DNA of 64,000 nt from Neonectria sp. B-13 (lineage: Eukaryota; Ascomycota; Sordariomycetes; Hypocreales; Nectriaceae), in contig NOKP01000004.1 in NCBI GenBank assembly GCA_002682825.1, forward strand, positions 1,733,607 to 1,797,606. The letters are read 5' to 3'. The translations under genes were made by a program, and so were the position numbers. The notes beneath the pieces were generated by a model. That model made no database searches. It saw only the letters and a list, made by a program, of their open reading frames with translations, and was not told the origin of the DNA. Each line of letters starts with the position of its first letter. The first letter of the stretch is position 1. Of this stretch, positions 24,843 to 35,187 are shown one piece after another.

Positions 24843-26848
24843 ATGACTTACTCATCCAGCGGGCCTTCACTCGCTCAGGCCCCAGATGTTGATCCTTCCT
24901 CCGACTCGTCATCGTCGCCTTCTTGGACGTCTTCCAGTTCTCACTCTCACTCTCACTCCCACTCTCACTCATATCCCCACGCTCGTTCCAGCAGCGCCAA
25001 GCGCCACGCCCACCTCCATCGTCGCAACCCCAATCAGGTCAACTACAACGCCAACGACGACGACCAAGACGACCAGCTCCAGGATCAAGACGACGACAAC
25101 AGCAGCTTCGACACTGGCACCCGCCTACGTCACTCCCACCGTCGCCTCCAAAACCGTGAGACACAAAACGCCCTCAAGCTCGACATCCGCCAGGAAGACA
25201 ACACAGGATACGTCACGCAGGTTGTTCAGACTGTCTCCGTCGTTCAAGTCGTCGACTCTGTTGGCTCCCCCATTGAGATCCAGACTCTATACGGCGACCC
25301 CAACACCGTCGTCGTCGACTCGGCCTCTGGTAGCACCGTCTCCGTATCCAACCCGGAGCCATCGTCCTCCGAGGCGGCCCCAGCCTCGAACCCAGCTTCC
25401 ACCAACGATGTTGCCCAGTCCTCAGCCGATATGACCCCGCTCCAGGCGTCCACTCCCGCCGCGGAAACCACTCCCTCGAGTTCCTTGGTTCCTACCACGG
25501 GCGCTACTTCGGTCTCTGTCACAGATTCCGTCACAGGCTCTGCCTCGAGTCTCCTCTCGGAGCCTTCCATCGCGACGGCCTCCTCTTACTCGGTTGCTCT
25601 GGATTCCCTTCAGGACTCAGCCCTCACCCCCGTTCCCACGGTCGAGTCTGCCTTTAATGGATCGCTCAACGGCACAAACACCACGCCGACCATTGGTACG
25701 TTTCTTCTTATTATACTCGCTCAAAACAAAGCATGAACTAACCAGTTTCGCTACTAGAATCCACTACGTCTACCTCAAGTCAAACGACACTTACGGAGAC
25801 AAGCTCAACCACTACTTCTGGGTCAACGACACTGACCTCGTCTGATGTCACCTCCACGGCTACCTCAGTCTCTTCCCTGTTGAAGAACATTCTCTCCACA
25901 TCTAGCACAAGATCCTTGACCTCTTCCTCCATTTCCTCGTCCTTGTCCTCGTCTTCTTCGACGACGGAAACCACCACTGATTTGTCCTCCACGATCCTTT
26001 CTTCTACCATCTACTCTATCTCAACTGAAACGTGGACATCCACACAGTATGAAGACGGCGGTGGCAGCGGTGGCTACGGAGATGGCACAGCCGTTGATCA
26101 ACCTACCGACCCGACGATTACTTCCACCGCAAGTGACTCATCGGGGGATTCGTCAGGCAGTACCCTCTCGACACAGCAGAAGCAGGTTATTGGTGGCGTC
26201 GTGGGCAGTATCGCCGGCGTCGCTTTCCTGGCGATCCTGTTTCTGCTTGCATTCAAGTACAAGAAGAGGCAGGGCAACCACTCATTGCTGGGAGACAACG
26301 CGGCTGGAACAAATGCCAAGGGTCTCATCACTGGTGGTAACTCCGGGGGTGGAAGCGGTGGAGCTATGACAGAGCGCACAGGACCATTCGCTGTCGCCGC
26401 TGCTCTGGCGGGCTTGACCGGCAAGAGGAACAACCAGACGCCGCTTCCCGATCCCAATGCGGGAGGTGAGCGGGGGTTCTACCGTGTGTCAGGCAAGAAG
26501 CTGCCATCGGTTCTCCAGACAGGTGGCGATGGCTACTCGGATCCTCGTGAGAGTGTCGCTAGTGGCCACACAGACTACTGGAGAGGTTCACAGGCCTTCA
26601 ACCCTTCGGATGGAGGCACGAACCGACTGGCGTTGGGATCTCCGATGCGGCCCGTAAGCGGCGTGCCCATCATCCGGACAGGCCCAGCGCGCACTCCCAT
26701 CAAGGAGGAGAACCCGTTCGTCGATCCAACCTCACCCTCACGACCACGCCCAGACTCGGACGCCCTCGGAGGGTCAATCGGGAACGGGTCGATAGCGTCC
26801 CAAGACGGATCGTATGGCTCGCCGTCACGATTCCAGGAGAGGATCTAA
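24843..26848 (+). CDS. Ser/Thr-rich single-pass plasma-membrane protein (Mid2/Wsc-like sensor architecture)
   Basis: Exons 24843-25695 and 25758-26848 give 647 aa; the 62-nt intron has a GTACGT donor and an ACTAACC branch. The N-terminal two-thirds is very rich in Ser and Thr with a His-Ser repeat near residue 35 and Asp/Gln runs, as expected of an O-mannosylated extracellular stalk. A single transmembrane helix (VIGGVVGSIAGVAFLAILFL, about 430-452) is followed by basic KYKKR and a roughly 190-residue Gly/Ser/Pro-rich cytoplasmic tail containing NPFVDP. This layout resembles fungal cell-wall stress sensors and SKG6/AXL2-type membrane proteins, but no specific family motif such as a WSC Cys domain is present. 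The first in-frame ATG (MTYSSSGPSLAQ) does not give a signal peptide, so either topology depends on the internal helix or a 5' exon has been missed. Confidence 0.7.
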
Positions 26849-27899
26849 AACCGCGGAGCCCGCCCTTTGCGGGTTTGTTTTGTCTCAAAATCTGAGCGTT
26901 CTGTACATTCTCGTTGCATCTTGTTACTGCATCATGAAGGATGGTGTGACAAACCGTCTACCAACTACCTACTATCGCCACGGGGTCTTTCTTTTCTATA
27001 TTATTTTCATCTTCTCACAATTCCCCCACTCCAGTGGCGAGAAGCATTCTGTTCGGCGTTTGAATGTGGTACCACCATTGGGATCTCGGGAAAGTTTTTT
27101 TTTTAATCTGAACTGGCAGGAAAGCTCGGAACATAGAAGCAGAAGAGGGGAGGGAGAGTAAGAAGCAGCGGTGACGTGAAAGAGAAGAAGCGAAGGGGAA
27201 AAGAAGTGGAGGAGAAAGTGCCGGAAAGACAACATACTACGAGACGTTTTCACGGTCGAAATCTCCTTTGTCTTTCTGCTTTGTACTCAAAAGTCTCCAC
27301 CTAATGGCCTCCCTGGGACACCGAGGGAGCGCTATCCTGGGTGGGCGAGCTCTGGAATAGGAGAGGAGAGGAGAGGAGAGGAGAGAAGAGGTTTAGTGTA
27401 TATATAATACAAGCTTGCCCCCCGAATCTCAAAAGCAATATACCCCTTTCGGTGGGTTCACTTTAAGGAAAAGTTTAATCAATGTCAACATGAATGGATG
27501 AGTGACTTGGTCCAAATGTACATGAAACGCAAGGCAAGGGACGAGAGAGCACGGAAGGGACGGCCTTGTTAGAGGGTCGTAACTTCAACTGTTCGTACAA
27601 TTCCTCATATGAGAGTTAATAATTCATACACTTCCTTATTAACGGTAGTAGGCGACAGGTTCGGCGATGACGGGGGCGGGGAAACGGGCAGGCGGGGATG
27701 GCAGTGATATTTACTAACTATCTTGAATGTAGTTCTTAACTTGGAGAATAGAAAGTATTGTTTAAACGCTCGCATCAATCCGGTATCGAAGACATTTAAC
27801 ATCCTGATATGACCCAACACCATTATTCCCATCCTAGCCTATTAGTAAATGATGGTTAGCAAAATAAAACATGGCAGACACAGGAGAGTGGCAATCCGG
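26849..27899. other. Spacer with GA-rich repeats
   Basis: No gene seen. GAGAG repeats occur at about 27358-27391 and an A/T-rich segment at about 27560-27790, marking the left border of the decayed island. Confidence 0.6.
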
Positions 27900-28860
27900 G
27901 TCCAACTTACAGTATGTCCAAGGGATGCGAAAAGCGTAATCGCACCTTACACTATAGTCCTCTGCAGGGTTAAGCACATCCTGGTCGTTCACCATAAGCA
28001 AGGGAGGCGCGAGGTCGTTGCAGCCGTTGAGCCAGGCCCCGATAGCGCCAGTATTGGGATCAACGACGGCATAGTCTGCACGGCCTCCCTTCTGTAGGGT
28101 CGCGTATCGGATGTTGGTGCCCGAGGTGCCGACACCGCCAGCGATAGAGCTGATGTCTTGCTACGTCGGTGTCTTGGGGTAATCGTTGAGCCAAACGTGG
28201 ACACTGCCATCGAGTGGCTTCGTCCAGACATAGTCGGCCTTTCCGTCACTTTGAGATGCTGGTGGTTAGTGTATGTGTCGAGGGGAGAAAGGGAGGGAGG
28301 CGATAGGTTTTCCACTGTTCAAGGGTGACCATGACCATCCAAGAGAATCATCCTTGTTCGGGACTTTATTGAGACTGGATGACGGTTAGACCTCCAGAGT
28401 AGCATCATTTGCGTGTTCAGGGGTGACTTACTAGACTGTCGGGGCGCCCGTACTGGGGTCGATCCAGATGTAGTCGTCCGCCTAGATTATCCCATGTCAG
28501 AAAGGCCAGGCCACACCAGGACAGCAGTGAACTTACACCGTCACCGTCGACATCAGCGAAGCGAATCCCGTCAATTACCATGCTGTCATCAGTTTTCCCA
28601 CGGTTGTACCACAGGAAGAGGGCACCGTTTTCGCCAACGTAGACATAGTCATCTTTACCGTCATCCCAGGAATTCAAAATAGAATCGGAACTGATGCAAA
28701 CAGGCAGAATCCTCCATAATCACAGCCCCCGAGCTCGGATTAATCCCAGTGCCTGCAGGATGACCTTGGAAATCATCAGTTGTGAGATATGGGCCACCGA
28801 AATGGCGCGTCTTTATTTCGTCCAACTTATCACTCGTATGCTTCTGAAACCCGGTTGCCT
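27900..28860 (-). pseudogene. FG-GAP/VCBS repeat protein gene, interrupted
   Basis: Reading the minus strand from about 28840 to 27900 gives a series of Asp-rich, calcium-binding-type repeats: DDGKDDYVYVGENGALFLWY, then IRFADVDGDG, joined through an intron with GTAAGT and TAG borders to DDYIWIDPSTGAPTV, then LNKVPNKDDSLGWSW, then SDGKADYVWTKPLDGSVHVW, and finally RADYAVVDPNTGAIGAWLNG. These are FG-GAP/VCBS repeats of the kind found in secreted fungal proteins. A TAG stop at 28161-28163 breaks the frame inside the repeat series, between the KTPT and QDISSIAGGV segments. The 5' end is unclear; a coherent segment about 28840-28690 (FGGPYLTTDDFQGHP) may belong to it. It diverges from the metalloprotease gene at 28938. 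I infer a recently inactivated gene rather than an odd intron pattern. Confidence 0.6.
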
Positions 28861-28937
28861 ATAAAGCTCATCACTATGGCCTTGTCCTGGTGAAGGCCCG
28901 AAAATCTCAGGCGCTTTAATAGTCTTCTTTGACGAAT

Positions 28938-29980
28938 ATGCGTCTACCGTCGCTAGTTCTCCTGCTGCAATATGCAGCCTTGGTCGCATCACAATCTTGG
29001 ACTTTGCACAAAAGCTGCTGTGAGTGTGGCTTCGATCCTTAATCCCTTTCCCCCTGTCATGGCAATTAACACACTGTATCTAGATGAAGTGCAAGATTTG
29101 GGTGAAGCCATCATCAGGGCCGTGGGCCAAGCAAAGAACATGGCTGGTAAAGCTGCTGAAAAGCTCAGAGAGACGAAAGGCAACCCAACGAGTGAATATA
29201 GAAAACTTGCCCAACTTCTTATCAAATCAGACAACTACGATGAAAATGCAGAACGCCTCGCTAGTACGCCACACCGCTCCTGCCCTATCCTACAAGAGAA
29301 TAACCCGTGCTTAAGACAGTATGATAAACTCGACAACCTGAACGGCCCAATAGGGATGCCGACGGGGGCCACCTAGACAGGAGACATATTTTACGATTCC
29401 AGTGCCTGGGAAACGCTTAAAGAACAGCGACGAGTTTTGCATTTCAATGATTTTGTGAGTCCCATAATCTTAGACGAGTCGCAATTGTTGCTAAGGAACA
29501 TGCAGGTAATTACGTGCAAGCCACACGTGGAACGGAATTATGAAGTAGAGGACGGGTTCTTCACGGACATGGACTTTATCCGTAACACGGCTATCCATTC
29601 AGACAACATACAATTCACGATAAAGGAAGAAATCGAAAACGACGCCTACTCCTAGGAGCCGGAGACAGACGAGGCAACCTGAAGATAAAAAACAAACTTC
29701 CAATCGACGGACTGTTTGGTCTTCAAAGTCTCTTTCTTCACGAGGTAAGCTGCCCATCTCGCCGTGACCACGGATTAGCTGTTACTGACTGATTCAGTTG
29801 TTTCATCTTGACGCGTTCGGGGCTCTCAAAGATGATCCCGAAAACGCCTACGGCTGGGTAAACAACGTGGAACATAAAAACGCCGAGAACCCTGAACTTC
29901 TTGCATATCTGGGACTCATCATAGACATGTTCGAATCAGGGTACCAAATCAATTCTGAAGGGTATATATCGAAGGTCTAG
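28938..29980 (+). pseudogene. Secreted HExxH zinc-metalloprotease-like gene, broken
   Basis: The ATG at 28938 starts a good signal peptide, MRLPSLVLLLQYAALVASQS. A 64-nt intron (29020-29083, GTGAGT...CTAG) joins to EVQDLGEAIIRAVGQAKNMA and a helical segment. The frame then meets TAG at 29374-29376, continues coherently (DIFYDSSAWETLKEQRR, FFTDMDFIRNTAIHSD) to about 29652, where one base appears to be missing, and resumes in another frame as DRRGNLKIKNKLPIDGLFGL. A last intron (29745-29797, GTAAGC donor, ACTGAC branch) splits the active-site codons HE and LFHLDAFG, giving HELFHLDAFG, the HExxH zinc site. The end is YGWVNNVEHKN...GYISKV, stop at 29978-29980. Minimum damage: one in-frame stop and one frameshift. 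The exact peptidase family is not resolved. Intact relatives would be secreted and could be effectors or nutritional enzymes. Confidence 0.65.
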
Positions 29981-30198
29981 ACGAGAAACATAGAGGAAGA
30001 TGTGCCAACAACTCCGTATGCCTTATAAGATATTACAACAGCTTTTCTGCTCGACGTACCCATTTAAGGCTGACTCGTGGAAGTTTGGCTGTGATGTATC
30101 AGACCCGGGGAGAGGTATCGTAGGACTGATTGCTAGCTGAATCTCTCTGTAATTCCATTAGTCAGAGAGAAGAAACAGTAACTTCAATGACATTTAAT

Positions 30199-31346
30199 TC
30201 ACCTTGTACGTCCGAGAACCACGGAGCTTGGACTATGTCTTCGAGAGAAGAGAGGAGACGGTGCAGAGCGCAATCGACATACATCGCCAGTGCCTCTGCT
30301 CCAGACTCGACACCCGGGGTTCTGGCTGATATCTTTGACAAATGCATCCTCAGGTCCTACGTCTTCCTTCAGGGGCGTGCTGAGGATAAACTCATCCAGT
30401 TGGTCAAATACAGTCACCGTCCTTTTCAACAAATCGAAGTCTAGATCGGTAACCATGACGCATGTGACTTCGCGGCCATCGGGTTTAGGAAACCACATGG
30501 TCGAGCGAGCCGCTACCCAAATCTTGATGCTTTGGAGCTTCTCAAATAGCTCTAGTCTCAACCAATGGAAATCATAGGCGTCGTGCAGATTGTTAGGATG
30601 GGCTGTGCGATACGGAGTAGAGCAGGTGATTTGCAGCGGGAACAGGGGGTTTGTTGACAATTCCAGATGCCTAACGTGCTTGAGGAACGCCGGTGTTTGA
30701 GCAGGCATCTCAGGCGAGCCCTTCGTCATTGGCGGCCATTCGCAGCAGCCAACAAAGAGCTGAAAAGAAAGGGGATCGGTGAAGACAAAAGTCACATAGG
30801 AATACATGGACTCGAGGCATTCCGAGGATCTGGAACCGGCTGTTAGTGACTGGGAAGGGGTGTGGCCTGCTAAGGACAGACTCACATTGCTTTGCACAAT
30901 AGTAGCATAGGGAGATATGGGCTCGGCGTGAAGTGGGAGGAGCCATGAGGCGCGGTTTTCTTCCAGCATTTATTTGCCCATGTCGAACCGCCCGTGATTG
31001 CCCCTTCACCGTATATCGCCTCAGCCTGCTCGCCACACGCCCAGTGATTAAGCCAGGGCGACATGAGGCGACAGGCATAATCACTGTCGTGTATCGGCTC
31101 GGATACATGGATATTTCGCTTTAACCAGAGCGCCTCAAGCTCCAACTGCAAATCATCTTGGACATGGTACTCGGTAGTACACGTCCAGCGACAAAAATGC
31201 GATTTGGTTGGGTCCCCGCGGTCTTCGTGGCGAACAATGTGCTGGCGGTCGTCATAGGAGCGCCATATCTCTCTGTAGATCATGTCGCGGATGGTCCATG
31301 GCAACCGAGTGAGAAAGAGAGACTGTGATTGAGGATCCACAGCCAT
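30199..31346 (-). CDS. F-box-like / DUF7730-type fungal protein
   Basis: Minus-strand exons 31346-30886 and 30829-30199 encode 363 aa; the 56-nt intron has a GTGAGT donor, CACTAAC branch and CAG acceptor. The N-terminus carries LTRLPWTIRDMIYREIW, an F-box-like helix typical of a large fungal family, and the region after the intron (SSECLESMYSYVTFVFTD) matches the usual 'collected residues then short-of-structure strand' pattern of those proteins. The middle has HLRHLELSTN-like leucine-rich strands. Such genes are abundant in ascomycetes and their roles are mostly unknown. The last 45 residues look less protein-like than an overlapping frame (EALAMYVDCALHRLLSSLED, about 30295-30236), so the 3' end may carry a frameshift or a missed intron. 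It is the only apparently intact gene in the decayed island. Confidence 0.6.
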
Positions 31347-32979
31347 TGTTTGCAGGGATCGTTTGTGAAGCAGCGTGGTGGAGGTTAGTGGAAGGATGAG
31401 CGGGAGGTGAGAGCGGATGTTGGTCTATTATAAGAGGATGGATGTGTGTTGGCTGGTCTGAAACATCCAATGCATTCATTTATGGGGCTGAGAGTGGCTG
31501 TGAAGATGAGCGCCAGGTTGCAACCCCCCAATCCTGTGATTTGAAAGGGCCGGACGACCTTGAACCCTGTGCTAACTTCATAGATAAGTACGAATAATCA
31601 AAGATTCTTAATGACATGAGATTGTTTTCCATGGTCTCATACGCTCAGCTTGGGCCCAGTAGCTTTTTCTCCAAAATTTCAGGTTTATTACATGACGTTT
31701 AGTACTAGTTGCCCACACATTCAACTTCGCCATTACTCAGAAGATGTCCCGCCATGAGTTCCCGCACAAAACGCATTGCAACATATAACTATCTGTACTC
31801 GCGTAGTAATTGAAATCTTGAGGCCTGGTAAGTGATGTGACTAGCTTGATTGACCAGAGTTCTTAAGCACTACCATTATTGTAAACGCCCGTTTTCCTCC
31901 CTCCACGAGAGATGGTATTAATAATGCTGAATGAATAAGTTAAGTATGAACAAGTCTTTTGGTTAAGTATGAGAAAATTATTAAGCAAAGGTAAATGGAT
32001 AACACAAACCTTAACTTTAATATATCATTAAACATACTGTTTAACCTAAAGTCTGGCCTGGTGAAGTTGCTGCTTGTACTTGGCAGCCTTTATCTCTCTA
32101 TCTAGAGAGTGGCGGTATCCTGTTTCGTATGCCTCGCGGCTCTGTGTCTTGCCATCTAGCTGCAAGGCGCAGCGGACGATTGGAAAAGCGGCATGCATCG
32201 CGGTTGTGTTATGCTGTGTTGTGGTATGTTGAGAAAGAGGGAAGAAGGCTGGCCTGACTTGTCAGCTTAACGAGAGACAGTTTGTCATTTATATGTGCTG
32301 TGGTTCAGGATAAGCTTTTCATGAATTGGACATCAAGGTCAGAGAGAGGGACCCAGACGGGTTGCAAAAACAGGCTCAAGGTACGACATCGATGCGAACC
32401 ATGTTACTGGGAAAGCTTGCTGTGTTTAAGTTATTAGGATTGATGGTGCTGGGCATAGCATCTTACTGTATTAACTGCTGTATGTTATCAACTGTGTTGT
32501 CTTGATCTATCAGATGATATTGACTAAGGCTAAAATTACTATAAATACTAAATAGAATAAATATTCTTTAAAGAATTTATAAAAGTTAAAGTGACATATC
32601 CAACCTTCAATAGACCAATTCAGTTAAGCCAAAAATATCAACCAATCCAAGTAAGCTAGTGGTACTGAATCGCGCCACACATGACGTTAAGGGCTATGTC
32701 GAAGGCATCATGTACGGGGATGCGGTTCAGAACGGCGAGTTAAGGGGGATGGTTATCATTTAAGAGTCCCTCCAAAAACGCCATCATACTCGACAACAGG
32801 AATCCGCTTCGACAGCAAAAATGTTCGTGAGAGTAGTCTTAAACACCATCGATCACACTAGAGCTCCCGGCATCTTCTACCAACCGGAGCATTCCCCGCG
32901 AGATATAGCATGTTCGCTTCCCTCGTGGTGCCCAAACTTCGCCCAACAAGATCTTTCGGCTAGGGTATTAGACCGCTAG
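31347..32979. other. AT-rich gene-free tract
   Basis: No frame of interest. From about 31900 to 32660 the sequence is strongly A/T-rich (for instance 32521-32640), unlike the surrounding GC-rich housekeeping regions. It holds a 14-bp palindrome ATTCTTTAAAGAAT at 32563-32576. This composition fits an old repeat-induced point mutation (RIP) target or degraded transposon, but no transposon protein could be read. Confidence 0.6.
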
Positions 32980-33172
32980 GCAGTACAGCTCTCCCTGTAT
33001 AATGCTGCGTCTGGAGTTCCCGCGGCAGTGTCTTCAATTGAAGAGCATATTATGGTCTCGGAGGCATGTCTTGTTGACGTGGTTGAGTCGACATCGGGCA
33101 TGATGTATGTCTCACATGTGGGACAGGTTGAAGCATACAAAGAATGGTTCACACATGTAAAACCCTTATAAC
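32980..33172 (+). pseudogene. Fragment of an unrecognised gene
   Basis: From 32980 the plus strand reads coherently (SLYNAASGVPAAVSSIEEHI, ACLVDVVESTSGMMYVSHVG, EAYKEWFTHVKPL) until TAA at 33170-33172, after which the same frame continues as QELEKLNTSKFKSSSEV and beyond. The left end is bounded by a TAG at 32977-32979. The family is not recognised. It may be a separate relic or an upstream part of the broken gene at 33700. Confidence 0.35.
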
Positions 33173-33699
33173 AGGAGCTCGAAAAGCTAAACACATCCAA
33201 ATTCAAAAGCTCATCTGAGGTGGCACCAGGAATAGACCCCGTATTTCACATAAATACATTACCGTATGTAATTACCCAATCGGGGTCCAGTCTGGTGACA
33301 CCTGGGATCGTGGTCGGCGCCCAACGACACCTAAAATAAAGAAATCAATCAGGTTGTCGACCATTATTTTACCGGAAACAGTATATTTCGTAAATATCAC
33401 GTCCCTATGCTACACCATGGCTGCTACTGGTCCCTACTGTCTCCAATAATCACATGCTTCGCAGATTGAGATGAGTTGATTATGATAACATGGTTGAGGA
33501 GAGCCTTCAAGGTTCGATTACGTCGACTTTTGAAATGCGTGCGACGTTGCTGTAATGCTGGAACGTGACGAAACCGTGTTAGTCTATCACGCTAGACTGG
33601 TGTACTTCTCATATCATCACGGGCACCGAAACATGCTCTGGCAAGTTGAGGGTTTCAGTCGATCATCGCTCCATGCCAGCAAGATCTGAATTCCAACGG

Positions 33700-34909
33700 C
33701 GCTGCAAATCCCTCTAACGGGGACAGAGGCTATGAGCTCATCATCGCATTCGTCGTGGATTGAAAAACAATCCCGACAATGGCAGGAAGAACATCATTTT
33801 GGCTATATCCCCCCGGTAATGAGTAGTATAATAGGGCGTCCCATGAGCCGCTCCCGGACAACTTTGACACAACTGACGCGAATAACCTGCACACTCTCAC
33901 CGGGGTATACAAAAGAAGAAGAGATCATGGGACACTATGCCAGGGCACATGAAAAAGCCATATGCTACTTCAACCATTTGCCATATAGTCGAGATCCTCG
34001 TCTTGCTCGGCGTATACTGGAAGGTCTTCAACCGAAACGAAAACCGGTACCGTGCACAGGGTAATAGTTTTTTTTCGTCTTCTCTTTCCACAAAGTAGGC
34101 GAGACTTTTTTCGAGGAGAACCGGATCATTCCAGACTATAACGTCAAGAAACTATGCTTCGGATACTGCCGTACTATTTTCCGCCCGAGAAGGTTCAAAA
34201 TGTACGCCGACGAACCGGAAGACTTGGGAACTCTTCAGCTCGCAAGTTTCGCCGCGATGGCAGAGACTTTGGTGGCTATCGGCTCCGAGCACACACGGTA
34301 CAGCCATCTCTTCCCAGGTATGTCTTAGGGCTAGGTTTGGTCTTTTTCAAAATTTTTTGGCTGACCTTTCCTTAGTCGCCTTCGAGATGCTCGGCATGGT
34401 TGGCATGGTTGGCATGGTGCGGTGCTGCAAATAAAGGGCACTGCTTTCTGCATGCTCCAAAACCCTACCATCCACCACTGGGACCGGAAGTCTTTCTCCC
34501 TCCGCACCTTGTTAATCACCTACAAGTCTGTTCTAGACAAAACTGCCAAGTATCAAAAGCAAGAGGCTCGGGGCGAGCCCTAGAACGCGCAGGCAATGTT
34601 CCACAACAACAATCAGATCAGCATAATAACAAGCGAGGCGGATGAGCTCTCATGGCCACACTGCACACTGCGATTGGGAAATGCGACGAGTTTCTTCAAC
34701 ATCTTAGAGAAACACCAGTTCAGTCCGTCTTGCGAGTACACCTCCAGGATGTTTTAGGCATACTCAATATGGGAGACCCCGATCATGGTCCCAGTGGAGA
34801 CCATTTTGAGAATTTAAATGCGAAGGAGGAGTCGCTCGAAGCCCCCGATCGGTCATCGAAAGCCCCAAGGTCAGCAAAGAGCAAATGGTCCACAAGAATC
34901 GGAAAGTAA
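33700..34909 (+). pseudogene. Modin-like large fungal protein gene, 3' part, multiply frameshifted
   Basis: Pieces of one protein lie in order in changing frames: WIEKQSRQWQEEHHFGYIPP (about 33760-33815); DNFDTTDANNLHTLTGVY (about 33857-33910, same frame as a TAG at 33824-33826); SWDTMPGHMKKPYATSTICH (from 33925) with EILVLLGVYWKVFNRNENRY; then, past a T-run at 34067-34074 where the frame slips, FEENRIIPDYNVKKLCFGYC and GTLQLASFAAMAETLVAIGS; a normal 58-nt intron (34318-34375) leading to VAFEMLGM; then a 9-bp triplication and another slip to GTAFCMLQNPTIHHWDRKSF; and finally KCDEFLQHLRETPVQSVLRV. From memory this order matches large fungal proteins often labelled modin, of unknown biochemical role. 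At least four lesions make it a clear pseudogene. The family name is tentative; the decay is not. Confidence 0.6.
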
Positions 34910-35187
34910 TATTGCGGAACCTCCAACGACTTGACTCAGCATCCTACATCTAGAAGTCTTTGTCAGCCTAGCAGTATGACGCACCTTAATGTCAAGGTAC
35001 CGCCTTAATCCTCCCGCTGCCGAAACTGCCGAGCCTTGGGGAGAGGGGATGGGATTGGCGTTCCCGATACGGCAGTGAAACCAGAGCTGTCAGAAGGGTC
35101 TTTTTCGTCCCATGTTGGCGGCGATGAGGCAGTACCTGTCTCGAACAGATTGGGGGGTTTTTTCTCGTTACTCTGCGGAGTTCATTA

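Noticed and set aside
33500..33525. GGTTCGATTAC as a possible tRNA B box
   Set aside because: No A box at the right distance and no foldable cloverleaf.
34061..34098. Intron GTAATA...TAG in the modin-like gene
   Set aside because: It would keep the frame, but the same bases read as conserved-looking protein (FVFSFHKVGETF) if one base slip in the T-run is allowed, and 38 nt is too short for an intron.
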